Positions 42,226 through 53,633 of a DNA stretch of 64,000 bases are shown piece by piece. A program made the translations under genes and the position numbers. Every line of letters begins with the position of its first letter. Positions within the stretch are counted from its first letter, which is position 1. Below the pieces are notes generated by a model, which was not told where the DNA came from, searched no databases, and saw nothing but the letters and a program-made list of their open reading frames with translations. Source of the DNA: Knufia peltigerae (taxonomy: Eukaryota; Ascomycota; Eurotiomycetes; Chaetothyriales; Trichomeriaceae); NCBI GenBank assembly GCA_030247855.1, contig JAPDRN010000085.1, positions 62,001-126,000 on the forward strand, in the 5' to 3' direction.

Positions 42226-42984
42226 TTGTGTCAAGTCAACGAAAAGAATGACCTTGGACGAATGATTCGATGATCTGTATGGTCAATTATTCAAAAAGTT
42301 CATGTTGATAGAGAGGGTCGAGAGTGGCTGCCAGTAGAAAATGGGAGATTTGAAACTGTAGTGAGTTCGGCTCAAGTAGCAGCAAAAAGTGCTTCCCAGC
42401 TAGAAGACCTTGCGAGAGAAAGGAAAACCCCTGGCTCCTCATCACAACTCCGAATCGCCCTTTCCATATCCATCAACATCTTTTAGTAGCTTACGTACCG
42501 ACTTTGCAGCCATTGCAGCTGCGCAACTCGTGGTCTTTGGCTGGAGATGGTATCAATAGCACTATCGGGCACTTCGTTTTCTGTCCTCCATTCCCATTCC
42601 AAAGGTATCCTGCCGTCCCAGTATATCGAGCCGGCAGTCCCTTTAAGGGCTTCACTGGCTTCCCAAGCGATCCTTTGCGTGCACCATATATCCACGACCA
42701 AATCCGCTTCCACTGCCGCCAACAGAAATGTCCCTCCGTGCCAACCCTGCCCTTCCACCGCCAACATGTCCTGGCACGTACCATCCAGTCCCCCAACCAG
42801 CAACGCCTCCACCATGCGTCTGCCGACCCCAGGACCCTCTCTCAAATGGCCCTTAGCACCATCACTCAGACAGCTGATATCGCAGCCGTCACCCTAACCC
42901 TTATCCCCTGCACCTCCTTCAACAACAGTATTGTCGCAGGTATCGCCATTACAACGGCCACGAACACCCCCCTCCCTCCCATCA
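42226..42984. other. Convergent intergenic region, strongly strand-biased in base composition
   Basis: About 760 bp, pyrimidine-rich on the plus strand. Minus-strand open frame 42483..42845 (120 codons) has no recognisable domain and no paired splice sites that join it to the neighbouring SDR, so it is not called. Confidence 0.35.
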
Positions 42985-44037
42985 TCAGACTACAACCTCG
43001 AGTACATCTAACTTCTGCTCGTCGCCTTTCGCTCCACCTTCAGCATTCCAGTCCGTCTTTACCCCTATGGCAGCCTGGGCTTTTTGGCACAGGTCGCTGG
43101 CCTCCTTCCCCATCCATAGATCCTCTGTTCTGTCAAGCCCTTCCTCAATGTCCCACGCTTGTCCCTCAACCACGTACCAGCTACGCCCGCTCATGCCTCT
43201 GGCTTCCCTCTCATCGTCGTCCCAGTCCATACCGCCACGGTTCTGCCTCCTACGCATGATACTGTTGTCATCATATAATACAGCCTGGCTACCTTTGCCC
43301 GCCGCTGTCACAGCAACGATAACTTGGGCAAGCGATTCCGCACTGTTCCATTGCGGACCACCTTGTCTACTAAAATGTTCTTTGATGCCCGCAACCATAG
43401 GTGTATCTGTGCCACCTGGACAGACGGTATTAATGCGGATGTTGGGTTTGAACTTGGACGGAAGGTAGTTACGCAGACTGCGCATGATACCAAGCACACC
43501 ATGCTTACTGGCTTGATATACAGCAGCGCCAACCGTTTCTTTGAAACCAGTTTTCGAGCTCACTAACGTTAGGGACCTGTCTTGGCTGTCATGCGGACTT
43601 GTGGTGCCGTGAGAGAGATATTGCACAGCAATGTGTGAGAACCACAGAACGGCTCGAAGATCAACTTCTTCGGTGAGCATATCTGGAGGAGACTCTACAC
43701 CAGCGATGCCTAGAGAAGGGTCGAACCATCCCGGACGTTCTGCGATCCCCGCATTGGATATGGCGTGGTCAACATGCCCATGGTGCCAGAGGGCATGCTT
43801 GAAGAGTGCGAGTATGTCGTTGTATTTGGTAACATCGGCCTTGAGGAAGGTGCAATTGGTAGGGAGGGATGATTGTGGCTCGAGGATATCCCCGAAGACG
43901 ACCTTTGCGCCGCGTGAGCTCAGTGCTTGAACTGTGGCCCAGCCAATACCCCGTCCAGCGCCAGTGATAACTACGACCGAGTCTTTGAGGACTCTGTCGA
44001 GCTTCAAGGTTTCTGAAAGCGTATCGAGTCGCGCCAT
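42985..44037 (-). CDS. Short-chain dehydrogenase/reductase with long C-terminal extension
   Basis: Intronless, 350 aa. The SDR core shows TGAGRGIG, KADVTKYND, ISNAGIAE, SLTLVSSKTG, the catalytic YQASKHG and NTVCPGGTDTPMV. The core would end near residue 260. The remaining about 90 residues are charged (GGMDWDDDEREARG..., EEGLDRTEDLW) and not part of a standard SDR. The 15-hydroxyprostaglandin dehydrogenase-like branch of fungal SDRs has similar length. Probable NAD(P)-dependent oxidation of a secondary alcohol. It is divergent from the P450 at 44851 across about 810 bp, a pairing that fits hydroxylation followed by ketone formation (inference). Confidence 0.88.
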   Translation of the reverse strand: MARLDTLSETLKLDRVLKDSVVVITGAGRGIGWATVQALSSRGAKVVFGDILEPQSSLPTNCTFLKADVTKYNDILALFKHALWHHGHVDHAISNAGIAERPGWFDPSLGIAGVESPPDMLTEEVDLRAVLWFSHIAVQYLSHGTTSPHDSQDRSLTLVSSKTGFKETVGAAVYQASKHGVLGIMRSLRNYLPSKFKPNIRINTVCPGGTDTPMVAGIKEHFSRQGGPQWNSAESLAQVIVAVTAAGKGSQAVLYDDNSIMRRRQNRGGMDWDDDEREARGMSGRSWYVVEGQAWDIEEGLDRTEDLWMGKEASDLCQKAQAAIGVKTDWNAEGGAKGDEQKLDVLEVVV

Positions 44038-44850
44038 GATTGGGTCAAAGGATCCCCAGATTCGAGGCGAGCGAGTTGCGTTCTGAAAAGTGTCTGCCTT
44101 GTATACTAGGACGCTTCAAGCAGACTCTGTTTTGGCATTGACTCGAACTACGACTGCTGCTGATGTAAATGTGTTTTCACTTTGATTGTAATCGCGACTT
44201 CGGAGCGATGACGGTTATACCATTCCACCACGACATGCATACCCCGATAAGGAGCTGGCTATCCCGGTGGATAGCTTTCTCCACCGTCATCACAACTTCG
44301 ACCAGAACCCAGCAGACCCTCGCAATCTACCTATCAGTACACTATCAACAGGGTTTCTGGATGCTCGGAACTACGTATCTGTTCTGTTCCCCCGCGATAC
44401 TTCTGTTTCCCCACGGTGCTATTGATGGAAGCCCGAACCCGAACATCGGAGGTAGTACCGCCGAGGCCCATCCACGCCAAAGGGGTGGATACAGGCATTG
44501 AAACGGGCAGAACCAGATAATGATAATGATAATAATGAATCGATGTCGAAATTTGGCAGTTTCACAAAGCCTGTATATCTGAACTCGCTGCATAACCCAA
44601 ACGAATACTTCGGGACTCGAGTCTCGCGCGGCCCGCTCTGCGGGAGGCTGCTCAGAGAGTGCTGAGCTAGGAGTGCCAGTCGGTACAAATGTTACCGGCC
44701 TTTAGTTTAGAACTTCAAAAATATAAATGATAGGACAAGGAGAGGAGACCTAACTATATCAATAATTGTTCAACAGTAACTGCTTCTTAATGACAAGCGA
44801 GCCGCTCGAATTGCACGTCTTCAATTATTCGAATCTTTGAACGATCAACA
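44038..44850. promoter_or_regulatory. Divergent promoter between SDR and P450
   Basis: About 810 bp. A TATA-like TATAAAT at 44722-44728 lies about 125 bp upstream of the P450 ATG. Three tandem GATAAT units lie at 44516-44533 and could be GATA-factor sites. Confidence 0.45.
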
Positions 44851-46489
44851 ATGGACAAACTGGCTACAGAAGCCGCCGCCCTCAAGCCGCTTGCGGTTAT
44901 AGTCACATTTGGTGCGCTCGTAAGTTGGAAAACAATCTCAAGCCACTGACGAACAGTGACTCACAAAAACAGTCTGTATTCTATTTCGTAGGCTTGATCA
45001 TCTACCGCCTGTATTTTCATCCACTTTCGCACGTTCCCGGACCATGGTACAACAAAGTCTCACGGCTCCCGCACGTACGACATATTGTCGTTGGAACCAC
45101 AGTAGACAGCGTGAAGCAATTGCACGATAAGTATGGCGACGTTGTACAGATTTCGCCAAACGAGGTCTCCTTTACATCAAACACTGCTTGGCAAGACATA
45201 TATGGCTTTCGGACCGGAAAGCACAAAGGCCACCTCAACATGCAAAAGGATCCAGTGTGGTACACGAGATCACCAACAGGTCAATCCATCATCACAGCTG
45301 ACGACGCCGACCACAGCCGCTTCCGCAAGGTTTTGGCTCACGCTTTCAGCGCACAGGCATTGGCAAAGCAAGAGGACATCCTGCACCGCTACGTCGACCT
45401 GCTGGTCAATCGTCTCAAGGAGACATTGTCGACCGACGAGCGACCACAAGACATGACCGAGTGGTATAATTGGACGACATTCGACGTGATCGCGGACCTC
45501 ATGTTCGGCGAGCCTTTTGGCTGCCTGCAGAACAGAGAGACCCACAAATATATCACACTCATCTTCTTATCCATCAGAGCCCTGCGCATGGGGTACATCA
45601 TGAGCTATTACCCTTGGGTCAAATGGTTCGGCAACTGGATCGTTGACAAGAAGTCCTTGGCGGGCAGGAAGGAGTATTACAATTGGGTGGTTAGCAGGAC
45701 GCAAACACGGATGGATCGTGAGACGCAGCGACCAGATTTCATGACCGAGGTGCTCAAGAACAATGGCAAGAAGGATGCCGAGCTCACAACGACAGAAATC
45801 TACTCGAACTTCGGCGTCCTCCTGACTGCCGGCTCCGAGACTTCGGCTACCCTTCTGAGCGGGCTGACCTACCTGCTGGGTAAAAACCCCGAGGTGCACC
45901 AGAAGCTAAAGGACGAGGTCAGAGGCCGGTTCAAGAACTTCGGCGACATCAATTGCAAAGAAGTCAACGACCTGCCGTACTTGCTCGCCGTGCTTCAAGA
46001 GGCTCTGAGGTACTTCCCACCCGTACCGACTGGCTTCGAGCGCAGGGTCGGCCCTGGAGGTGAGTTTGTGTCCGGTTGCTTTATCCCTGCGAACACGGCG
46101 GTTTGTGTTTCGGCGTACCCGGCCGGCCACTCTGAGCGCAACTTCAAAGATTCGAGTCTCTTTGTTCCGGAAAGGTGGCTGAACGACCCGCGTTATGCGG
46201 GCGACAAGAAGGACTCGATTCAGCCGTTCTCTATCGGTCCGCGCAACTGCTTGGGCAAGGTAAGCACCCACAAGGAAACATGTTTCGACGTCGGAGAGCG
46301 CTCTGCTGATAGACACCCCTGCAGAACCTCGCATACACTGAGATGCGACTGATCTTGGCGAAGATGATCTGGACCTTTGACATGGAGCTCGACCCTAAGA
46401 GTGCGAACTGGTTCGACGAACTCAAATGTATGGTGCTTTGGAACAAGCCGGGTTTGTTCGTGAAGGTCACGGAAGTGGCACGGGACTAG
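44851..46489 (+). CDS. Cytochrome P450 monooxygenase (isotrichodermin C-15 hydroxylase-like)
   Basis: Exons 44851..44919, 44973..46259 and 46325..46489 give 506 aa. The N-terminal anchor is split by intron 1 (LAVIVTFGAL|SVFYFVGLIIYRLYF) and followed by HVPGPWYNK. The I-helix is TAGSETSATLL, ExxR is EALRYFPP, the PERF motif is FVPERW, and the heme loop is FSIGPRNCLGK, followed by the short exon NLAYTEMRLILAKM. All catalytic landmarks are present. The sequence style is that of the CYP58/65-type fungal P450s that include trichothecene hydroxylases, though family-level naming needs a search. ER membrane, dependent on P450 reductase. Paired divergently with the SDR on its left. Confidence 0.9.
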
Positions 46490-47753
46490 ACTGGGGACGA
46501 CGATCTCTTGGAAGTGGAATCAGTAACAGTGGGCACCAGGATAGAGAACTTCCTAGGTCTCTCTCGATGCGTGTGCGCATCATGTTATTGGACCTTTTCG
46601 AGTGTTTCTTCAATCCTTCTGAAGCAGCTAGGAGTTACCGTCATTGGCGGACACACGGTCTTGAGATATGCTAGCAGTCTGCTGAAGAATGCACAGCACT
46701 TGTAAACATGAGGGTGTGTTCTTGCGGCAAAAAGGCTCGGAGGAGATGACGCAGGGAAATACAAAAGGTAATGGGTAAACGCTGAAATGAAAGGTTAAGA
46801 TCGTAGAACTCTAACTACATCTGATAAATTGTCGGACAAGAGATGCGAAGACTTAACATGTGTTGTATCGTTTTTAGGAACAGTACTTACTCGCCTCATG
46901 GTATCGAGAACTTAGTGGTGCTTAGCGTCAAGACCAGCACGATCAAAGCCCCCCTCCTCTCCCCTCCTTTTGACCTATGCAGTACGGAGGAAAAAGATGG
47001 CTCAGGACGTAGTAAGCCAACGTCGTCTTCGCATCTAAATGTCCGCACCACCTTTGCCGTCACGACGACAGTGCCATTTCTTATAGGTAGTTTGGTGAGA
47101 CTTTTGATAAGATCCAAGCATGGTGGCAAGGGTGATAAAGCGAGTGTCTTAAATATCGAGGCGGATCTATTGTGTTCGACGGAAAGTTGGAGGAAGAGAT
47201 TGTGTACATAGGACAAGGCTGTATATTCCTACCTTTAGAAATGGAGAACGGATCGTCTTTCCTACCGAAATAGGGAGGCAACAAGAGTTTGCATCCTCTT
47301 AATTCGGCTTCTTGATTTTTATCTTTATCAAATGGGAGCTTTTGTTTTCGCAGGCACGGTTAGTCTCACACTATCATGGAGTCGTGGTGACCAGAGACAT
47401 GAGAAAGGGATGTCTTTCGGATTCTGAAATTGTGGGGAGAGGGAGCGAGGGATCGAAGAACTCCTTCTGCCATTAATCATAGGCGTTCGCGACGACGAGG
47501 GCAGGCAAAAGACGGAGAGAAAAGTCACTATTAAGTGACAGTTTTCATGGCACAGCTGACTGCACGCCTTTTAAACCACCCATATCTTTTCACCGTCCGC
47601 AGAAGACAGTGTGCTAAGTACAGGTACAATCAAGTGGGGATCGATTCCAGGATTCAAATTTCAATCTGTCCTTTTCGCAAGTGATGATGCTTGACAAGAC
47701 AATGCTAAGCTCTCACAAGTCGAGGTCAGGCGGTGAGTATTGGGGGGTTAAGA
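46490..47753. other. Convergent intergenic region
   Basis: About 1.26 kb between the P450 and the transporter 3' end. Several short frames are open but none shows a domain, and codon use does not favour one strand. Nothing called. Confidence 0.4.
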
Positions 47754-50047
47754 TCAAGCTTCAATCTGCTTTGACTCGTTGGCGGCTTCGGTGCTCTCCA
47801 AGTGCTGCAGTCTCCTGGCAACGCTGGTATTGAGGTGGCCGTCAAGGGATCTGACAGAACATGCCGCGATGATGGCCAAGCCGCCGAAAGCGAGACTTAT
47901 GAGGTAGTTCAACTGGAACGCAACCTTGTATGCATCCTTGGCGGCTGCGGCGACTGCCGCGAGGATCGAGGGAGTGACGCCGGGCACAGCCTCGAGGGCT
48001 GCTGCGGACTTCGAAGCCAGAGCTTTGAGCAAGTCCGGAATGGCAGTCTCTGGTAACCCGGCGGATTTCGCGGCTGGGATGACCTTTGCTGGGACCTCTG
48101 AAGTTGCTTTGTTCGTGAGCTATTCAGCAGTCAGTCTCGTAGGCGCCTAAAGCGGAACCTCGAAATGGTTGATACGTACGACTGCGATGTATATGGCCTG
48201 GGCGACCGATGTGAATATGGTGCGAAAGCTTGCCACTACGGCGGTGGCAACGCCAACATCTCTGTCCTTGCCCTCCATTGGAGCGCCGGCCAAGGTAATA
48301 ACCTCAATATAGCCACTAGCCATGGCTGAGATCAGGGCGAAGGCGATGAACATGCCCTCGTCTTCAGGGCCAACTCCCGCAAGACCACCCACAAAAGCAG
48401 TGAAAACGATGCAGACGACAATCAGCTGGATCTTGGTGCGCTTGATGTGGTGAACCAGGATGCCACCCAAGACGCAGCCAGTCTGGGGACCCGCAGTCTG
48501 AGTGCACTAGAATCCAGGTCAGACGGTTTGGCTCCAAAATCAAACACAACAGGCTTCCACTTACCGTGATCCAACCCGCAGTCTTCAGAGAAGCCCCAAA
48601 GAGCAAGGTTGTCTCCTGCGTGCCTAGAACAATGACTGCTAACGTAATCATGGAAGCAACGCAGACAGCGCCCGTCAACGCTACGAAGCTCCGGTCCTTT
48701 ACCAAGTAGAGAGGAACAATCTGGTTATGCTCGTCGATCCTCGTTTCTACAGCAGTCAGGATGAATGCGATCAGCAATTCAACGTCTCACTCACCCCATA
48801 AGAAGAATACGACTATGGCCAATGGTCCTACGACCAGGGATGTTATAACATGAGCTGACTTCCATGCTGCGAGATATTAGCGAAATGCCCCATCCATAGG
48901 CTGAGATGCTTCAATGGCCACTAGCCTCGAAGAAGATACCTACGGTAGACCTGCCCGCCCCATGAAATGCCCAGGAGTGTAACCGTGATTCCGCCAATAA
49001 ACATGATAAAGCCGACCCAGTCCAGCGAGAGCAGAATACCTTTCTTCGTCTGATTCTTATGAAGTTGGTCGAACTTTGGTGGAAAATAGCAAAAGAACAA
49101 CAGGCACCAAGACATGAATGCCATGATAGAACACAGGTACCAGCTCCAGCGCCAGCTTTGTTCTGTGTTCTCAGCAATCGTAATGGCTGCAACGTGAAAT
49201 GTGTGTCAGTCCTGGCAGTGACAACTCATACGGTCGGCACTTACAGATGACCGGCATAAAGAATGTTAATGGAGCGAGCCCACACAGGCAAGTAGCAACG
49301 GCACGAAATCGATACTTTCGCGGGACGAGTTCTGGCAGAGCACTGAGACAAGTCTGTTGGAAACCGCCGCCTACACCGGCGATGGCTTGCTAATATGGTG
49401 TTGTCAGTATTGTCTGCAAGCGCTGCATGCAAAGGGTAGTCTACTCACTCCAGCGATGAGCATATTGACACTGCTTGCGCGGCCGCCGGTCATGAGGCCA
49501 ACGAAAGAGATGGCAGTGCCAACAAGGAAGAAATAGCGACGACCGAAAATATCCGATAGGCGACCGACGACAGGGAATGTGGCAGTTTGAGCGAGCTGAT
49601 AAGCCAACAACACCCAGATGATGTTGGGGGAGGGGCCTTTTGGTAAGAATGAGCCACAGTGGTCAACCTCAACCGTACTTTGATGATGAGTGCACTTACC
49701 CAGCTGAGGGTCAATGAAGGAATACAGAACGGTGGAACTCGCGTAGAAAAGCTGGTAGGATGAAGCGAATCCTAACACGAACCCCTGAGGAGCCAGTTAG
49801 TCGGGAGTCGGTGGGCAGTTCTTGACGTACTTACGAGGATGGTGCCCATGAACTTCCAGCTTCGAAAATAATGGTCCGGCATATCCTCGATCGACTCTCC
49901 ACCCACGGCATGGTAGTCGAGGTCGTCCTCATTGGTGGTGACAGTCTGGATCGGAACCAATTCTTGTTCTGGTAAAGCTTCAATCTCTTCTTCGTGGCCT
50001 TGCATTCTGCCGTGTTGCTTCTCCTCCCTAGGTAGAGTCTCAGCCAT
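47754..50047 (-). CDS. TRI12-like MFS efflux transporter
   Basis: Nine exons in transcript order: 50047..49835, 49784..49700, 49636..49449, 49389..49245, 49186..48944, 48866..48795, 48746..48565, 48506..48180 and 48119..47754, totalling 1821 nt (606 aa). MFS landmarks are SDIFGRRYFFLVG, GVGGGFQQTCLSALPELVPRKYRF, FCYFPPKFDQLH, GISWGGQVYPWKSAH, and a C-terminal cytoplasmic tail rich in Glu and Ser. All splice sites are canonical, so this copy is intact. Four internal exons (188, 243, 72 and 182 nt) have exactly the lengths of the exons of the damaged transporter at 21933-24338, showing the two are paralogues. It likely exports a toxic compound from the cell. A TCCGAGC element lies at 50285-50291, about 240 bp upstream of the ATG. 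Confidence 0.9.
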
Positions 50048-51416
50048 GGTGAGAGAGAGGTGTAGCCGAAACAGCAGATGATTTATGGTCGACTTAGGCA
50101 TGTACCGCACAACAACGTGGCGCCAGCTTAGTAGTGAGAACTGTCTGAGTAAGAGATTCTACTCTGAGAGAAGGCCTGGGGGTGCATATTAGTCTTCTAA
50201 TAGATCTCAGCCCTAGCTTCGCAATTTTGTACTGTGTATCACAAATCTAGGTCGGCCAAAAATACTACTCTCATCAGCCTCCGATCCGAGCACTGTGATT
50301 GTTAAGTTCGAAGTCAAAGTATATGCGGCCGCCCCGTACCCCGTACTCCTCGCTTCCCCACGGAGTCCGTGGTATTCGCTCCTATATCCAGATTCATGTT
50401 ACGTTATTCGCCCGGATTCGTCTAACCAGCTCCTCCCATTCATTAGCCTCCGAGCCACTAGACCAAGTCTCTGAAGTGTTGGCGACCTTGGAAGATACGC
50501 GGTCGGCAATGAAACAAGGTAGTTCGTACTTACTATACAGTTAGTTGGCTCGGAGTGAGTTGGCTCGGAGTAATTATACACTTCCCATCCTCTAGCAATG
50601 CCGAGCCACCGTCCTACTGACAACGGATGGTGTTGTTTATCTTAGACCAAACACTTCTAGGCGGGCTCAGGCGCTCCTAAGGGGTATCTTTAGGTACTCC
50701 TAGTAGGTTTGGCCTATCTAGAGCGAGGGTTAAGCACTGTTATCTGTGTTAATAATGCGACTTGACGCCCCCCTGGGTAGAGCAAATTTACCTGCCTATG
50801 CGGTGAGGATGTGCTCGGATTTACTAGAGGGTGGTGTTGCTCGGGATTTCCATTTCTTGCTACTATATTTCCGTGGGGAATTGAGGTCCCCGTGGAGACG
50901 ACCCCGGAGCCGGCAACGTACTGTTGTTCTGGTAGACATAGACATAAGAATAGCTGGTAGCATATTGTTGTGCATAATATTAAATGCAGAGGTGGTAGGG
51001 TTATGCTCTAAAGCCTAATTAAGGTAGGTATTCTCTGGGGTGCGTAATACAGACCCCGTAGTGGGGCAGTCCAGCTTAAAGCATTGTGAGCCCGAAAGCG
51101 GCTTTCGCACGTTTCCCAATGCACCCCATACCTGATGAGCTCGGGGCTGAGGGGGATACGTCGGCGTCTTCCGTCGTGCCAAACTGTCTCTGTAAGTGGT
51201 CACTAAATCATTGGGCTTGGAAACGCCAGTGCGTGCACCGATTATGATTCTTCATCAAACTTGATTCGAAGTGACTTTTAAACAACGATGGCCGGAACGT
51301 ATGGTCTAACGAAGTAGGGGCAGTTTCAATTACAATGTTCATCATGCTGTCTTGCAACTATTTCGCATCCGTACAATGGCCTTCTCAAGCTCTCGAGTTG
51401 CTTTGAACACGGGCTT
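50048..51416. other. Intergenic region with 14-bp direct repeat
   Basis: About 1.37 kb upstream of the transporter and downstream of the P450. It contains the direct repeat at 50543-50571. The 50.6-51.2 kb part has no convincing reading frame and could be a decayed sequence, but I see no terminal repeats or target-site duplication that would identify a transposon. Confidence 0.4.
50543..50571. repeat. Two direct copies of AGTTGGCTCGGAGT
   Basis: Copies at 50543-50556 and 50558-50571, period 15. Each contains GCTCGGA, the same hexamer core seen in the 9.8-kb promoter. They lie about 500 bp upstream of the minus-strand transporter start. Confidence 0.85.
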
Positions 51417-53633
51417 CTAATCTTTCCTTTCTTCGACAAGTAACGGGAGCTCGCCCATGACTAATGACTGAAAGCTTTTGATCTTATCATTAAACGCTTT
51501 GTGATCGAAATCATCTTTCATGGTGATCTTGAACTTTCGCATAATCTTGGCCATAATCACACGCAGCTCGTTCAGCGCCAGTTGCTTGCCGGCACAAGCA
51601 TAGGCTCCAGCCTGGAATGGGATCCACGCTCTAGTATTGTGAGCCCAGGTCGGATCCCGCTTAGAGTCAATCCATCGTTCTGGCACGAACTCCAAAGGGT
51701 TCGTGAAATGTTTAGGGTTTCGCTGCACTGTGAATATATGAACAGAAAGCTGATGAATACCGTCAGTTACAGATCAGATCAAACATAGCGGGCCTATCTC
51801 ACTTGTGTCTCAGGCGGTATCCAGTCATCACCAACTTGATGTCCAACTACATCTTCTGTCCGCCGTTGGCTATGGTTGGGTCCAGGAGGCCATATACGAA
51901 GAGCTTCACAGATACAACCGTGTAAGATTGGGCATTTGTCAGGGTCTATCAATGTCAGTCTACTTCGCTTCGGGGCTGGGTACACGTACTTAACATATCC
52001 GAACTCATCGGACTCTTTCCATCCCATGCGCGGTCGATTTCATCACTAAGTCCGGAGTATATCGACTTGTTTCTCGTGACAAAGTAGAAAAGAAAGCTAG
52101 TTCTTGTGAGTAGGGTATGATACGCTTCGATAGATATTACACTTACGTCGCCGTAACAGAAGAAGTATCGCTACCAGCGATGACCAGACTCGGCGCATCT
52201 GCTTCGACATCTACATCCGCGGTTTTCCTGAAGATCTATAGATTAATTTGGAAAACGAATGCAGCATTTATTGGACCGACTCACGCTCCGTCCTTGTCAC
52301 TTGCCAAGATATAGGAGAAGATATCATTTGGCTCCGTACCCTTGGCTTTCCTTTCGTCAAAAATTGCTTTCGATAGAGTCGTGAATTTTTGAGCCTTTTT
52401 CCGGAATTCTGGGTCCACTGGCAGCAAGTAGGACACAGTCGACATCCAGGGTACTTGTCCGATGGTATTTCTCAGTCGGATCGCCCTTCGAACTGCTTCA
52501 GTATAGTAGCGAGGACCACCTATTTTGTGTCAATCTGCGTCATTACTGGCAACGTCGCTGTCTGCGGACGTACCATCATGCATCATTCCAAAAGACTTGC
52601 TGAAAGCCAGATCACCCATGATATCAAATGTAAGCCAGTCGATCAATAATTTCATGTCTACAACTTGTCCTTGAATCTTATCAGCTTCTGTGCTTACTCG
52701 ACCGGCCCAAGAACATACCATCATACTCTCGCAAAACAGAGCAGAGAATATCGCATTGTGCAACAACGCGTGGCTCGTAACTTCTGACTTGATTCATGGT
52801 AAGACCACCGTCCCATAAGCGTCGGCGAGCCTTGTGCTCGTGATGACTACGAGTGTTGGGCATCGACAGGCCTGCTGCACCATATGGTGATGGATAGTTA
52901 TAGGGTCCCCTAGTAATCTTATTGGCGTTGGCTCCGTGTATGTCCTTGATTGACTCGATGCTGGCAAACGACAGCTCATTGGGCCCAGTGCGAACGACAT
53001 CCCCATACTTGTTGTAAATGTCAGTCTATGCTTTCAAGGCTGCTTGAAACGATGAAGTCTATTACCTTTTCGTGTTGGGCTTGTACGATGAAGTGCAACT
53101 CGCCACTTGTAGCCCAACGAACACCAGTCCATTTTGTCAACTTGGCCTGCCAGGGACCAGGAAATTTCCGTAGTGGATGGAAAAAAAGCCGGTATACAGC
53201 AATACTGGTCCTGATCGCTATAGTAAGCTTACTGTCGAACAACGTTAGACACAAATGGTCACTTCAACTCACCCGAGAGTCCCTAAATATGCGAAGAAAA
53301 AGATGACTGATACGATTCCAGTTTGCAAAGCAGTCTGCGCGCCGAATATTGCGATTGCGATAAAAGTGGCTTCAGTCAGACAAAGATCGCGGGCGAAACT
53401 CCTGTTCGAAATCAGCACTAAAGGTGTCGTGGTCGATAATGAGACAATGTAGTCTGTGCTTACCGTATTGTTGGTTCGGAGCGATTGTACACGCGGTGCC
53501 AAATCTATGAATTCTGTCAGAGGCTAAGCTGGAGAGGATCGAGTTCACGTTGGCGCCATACCAAGCCAGCTGCACCAGCTGCGGCAGCCGCAATACTGGG
53601 GCTCACAGTCAGATGGCGGTTTGATTCCAACAT
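51417..53633 (-). CDS. Cytochrome P450 monooxygenase (11 exons)
   Basis: Transcript-order exons: 53633..53562, 53504..53464, 53401..53273, 53231..53066, 53007..52719, 52669..52574, 52519..52285, 52227..52147, 52096..51990, 51945..51803 and 51749..51417, totalling 1692 nt (563 aa). The N-terminus has two hydrophobic stretches (SIAAAAAGAAGL and IFGAQTALQTGIVSVIFFF) before FFHPLRKFPGPWQ. The I-helix is IAGSDTSSVT, ExxR is EALRIWPP, the PERF motif is FVPERWID, and the heme loop is FQAGAYACAGKQ. In that loop the residue two before the Cys ligand is Ala, after Tyr, instead of the usual Arg/His; a Tyr here is known in several fungal P450 groups. The introns are very short (41-60 nt). The first two exons rest on frame and splice consensus only, and are the least certain. 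Confidence 0.82.

Noticed and set aside
42483..42845. 120-codon open frame on the minus strand downstream of the SDR
   Set aside because: No domain I recognise, no splice pair joining it to the SDR, and the other frames of this strongly biased region are also long; base composition explains it.
46843..47211. 122-codon open frame on the plus strand in the gap between P450 and transporter
   Set aside because: A frame of similar size is open on the opposite strand, with no motif, and it lies in a convergent 3' region.
50640..51200. Possible decayed transposable element
   Set aside because: No terminal repeats, target-site duplication or transposase-like frame could be seen.
51417..53633. Initial impression that the last P450 was a fragmented pseudogene
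   Set aside because: All eleven exons join in frame with consensus splice sites and all P450 motifs are present, so it is called intact.
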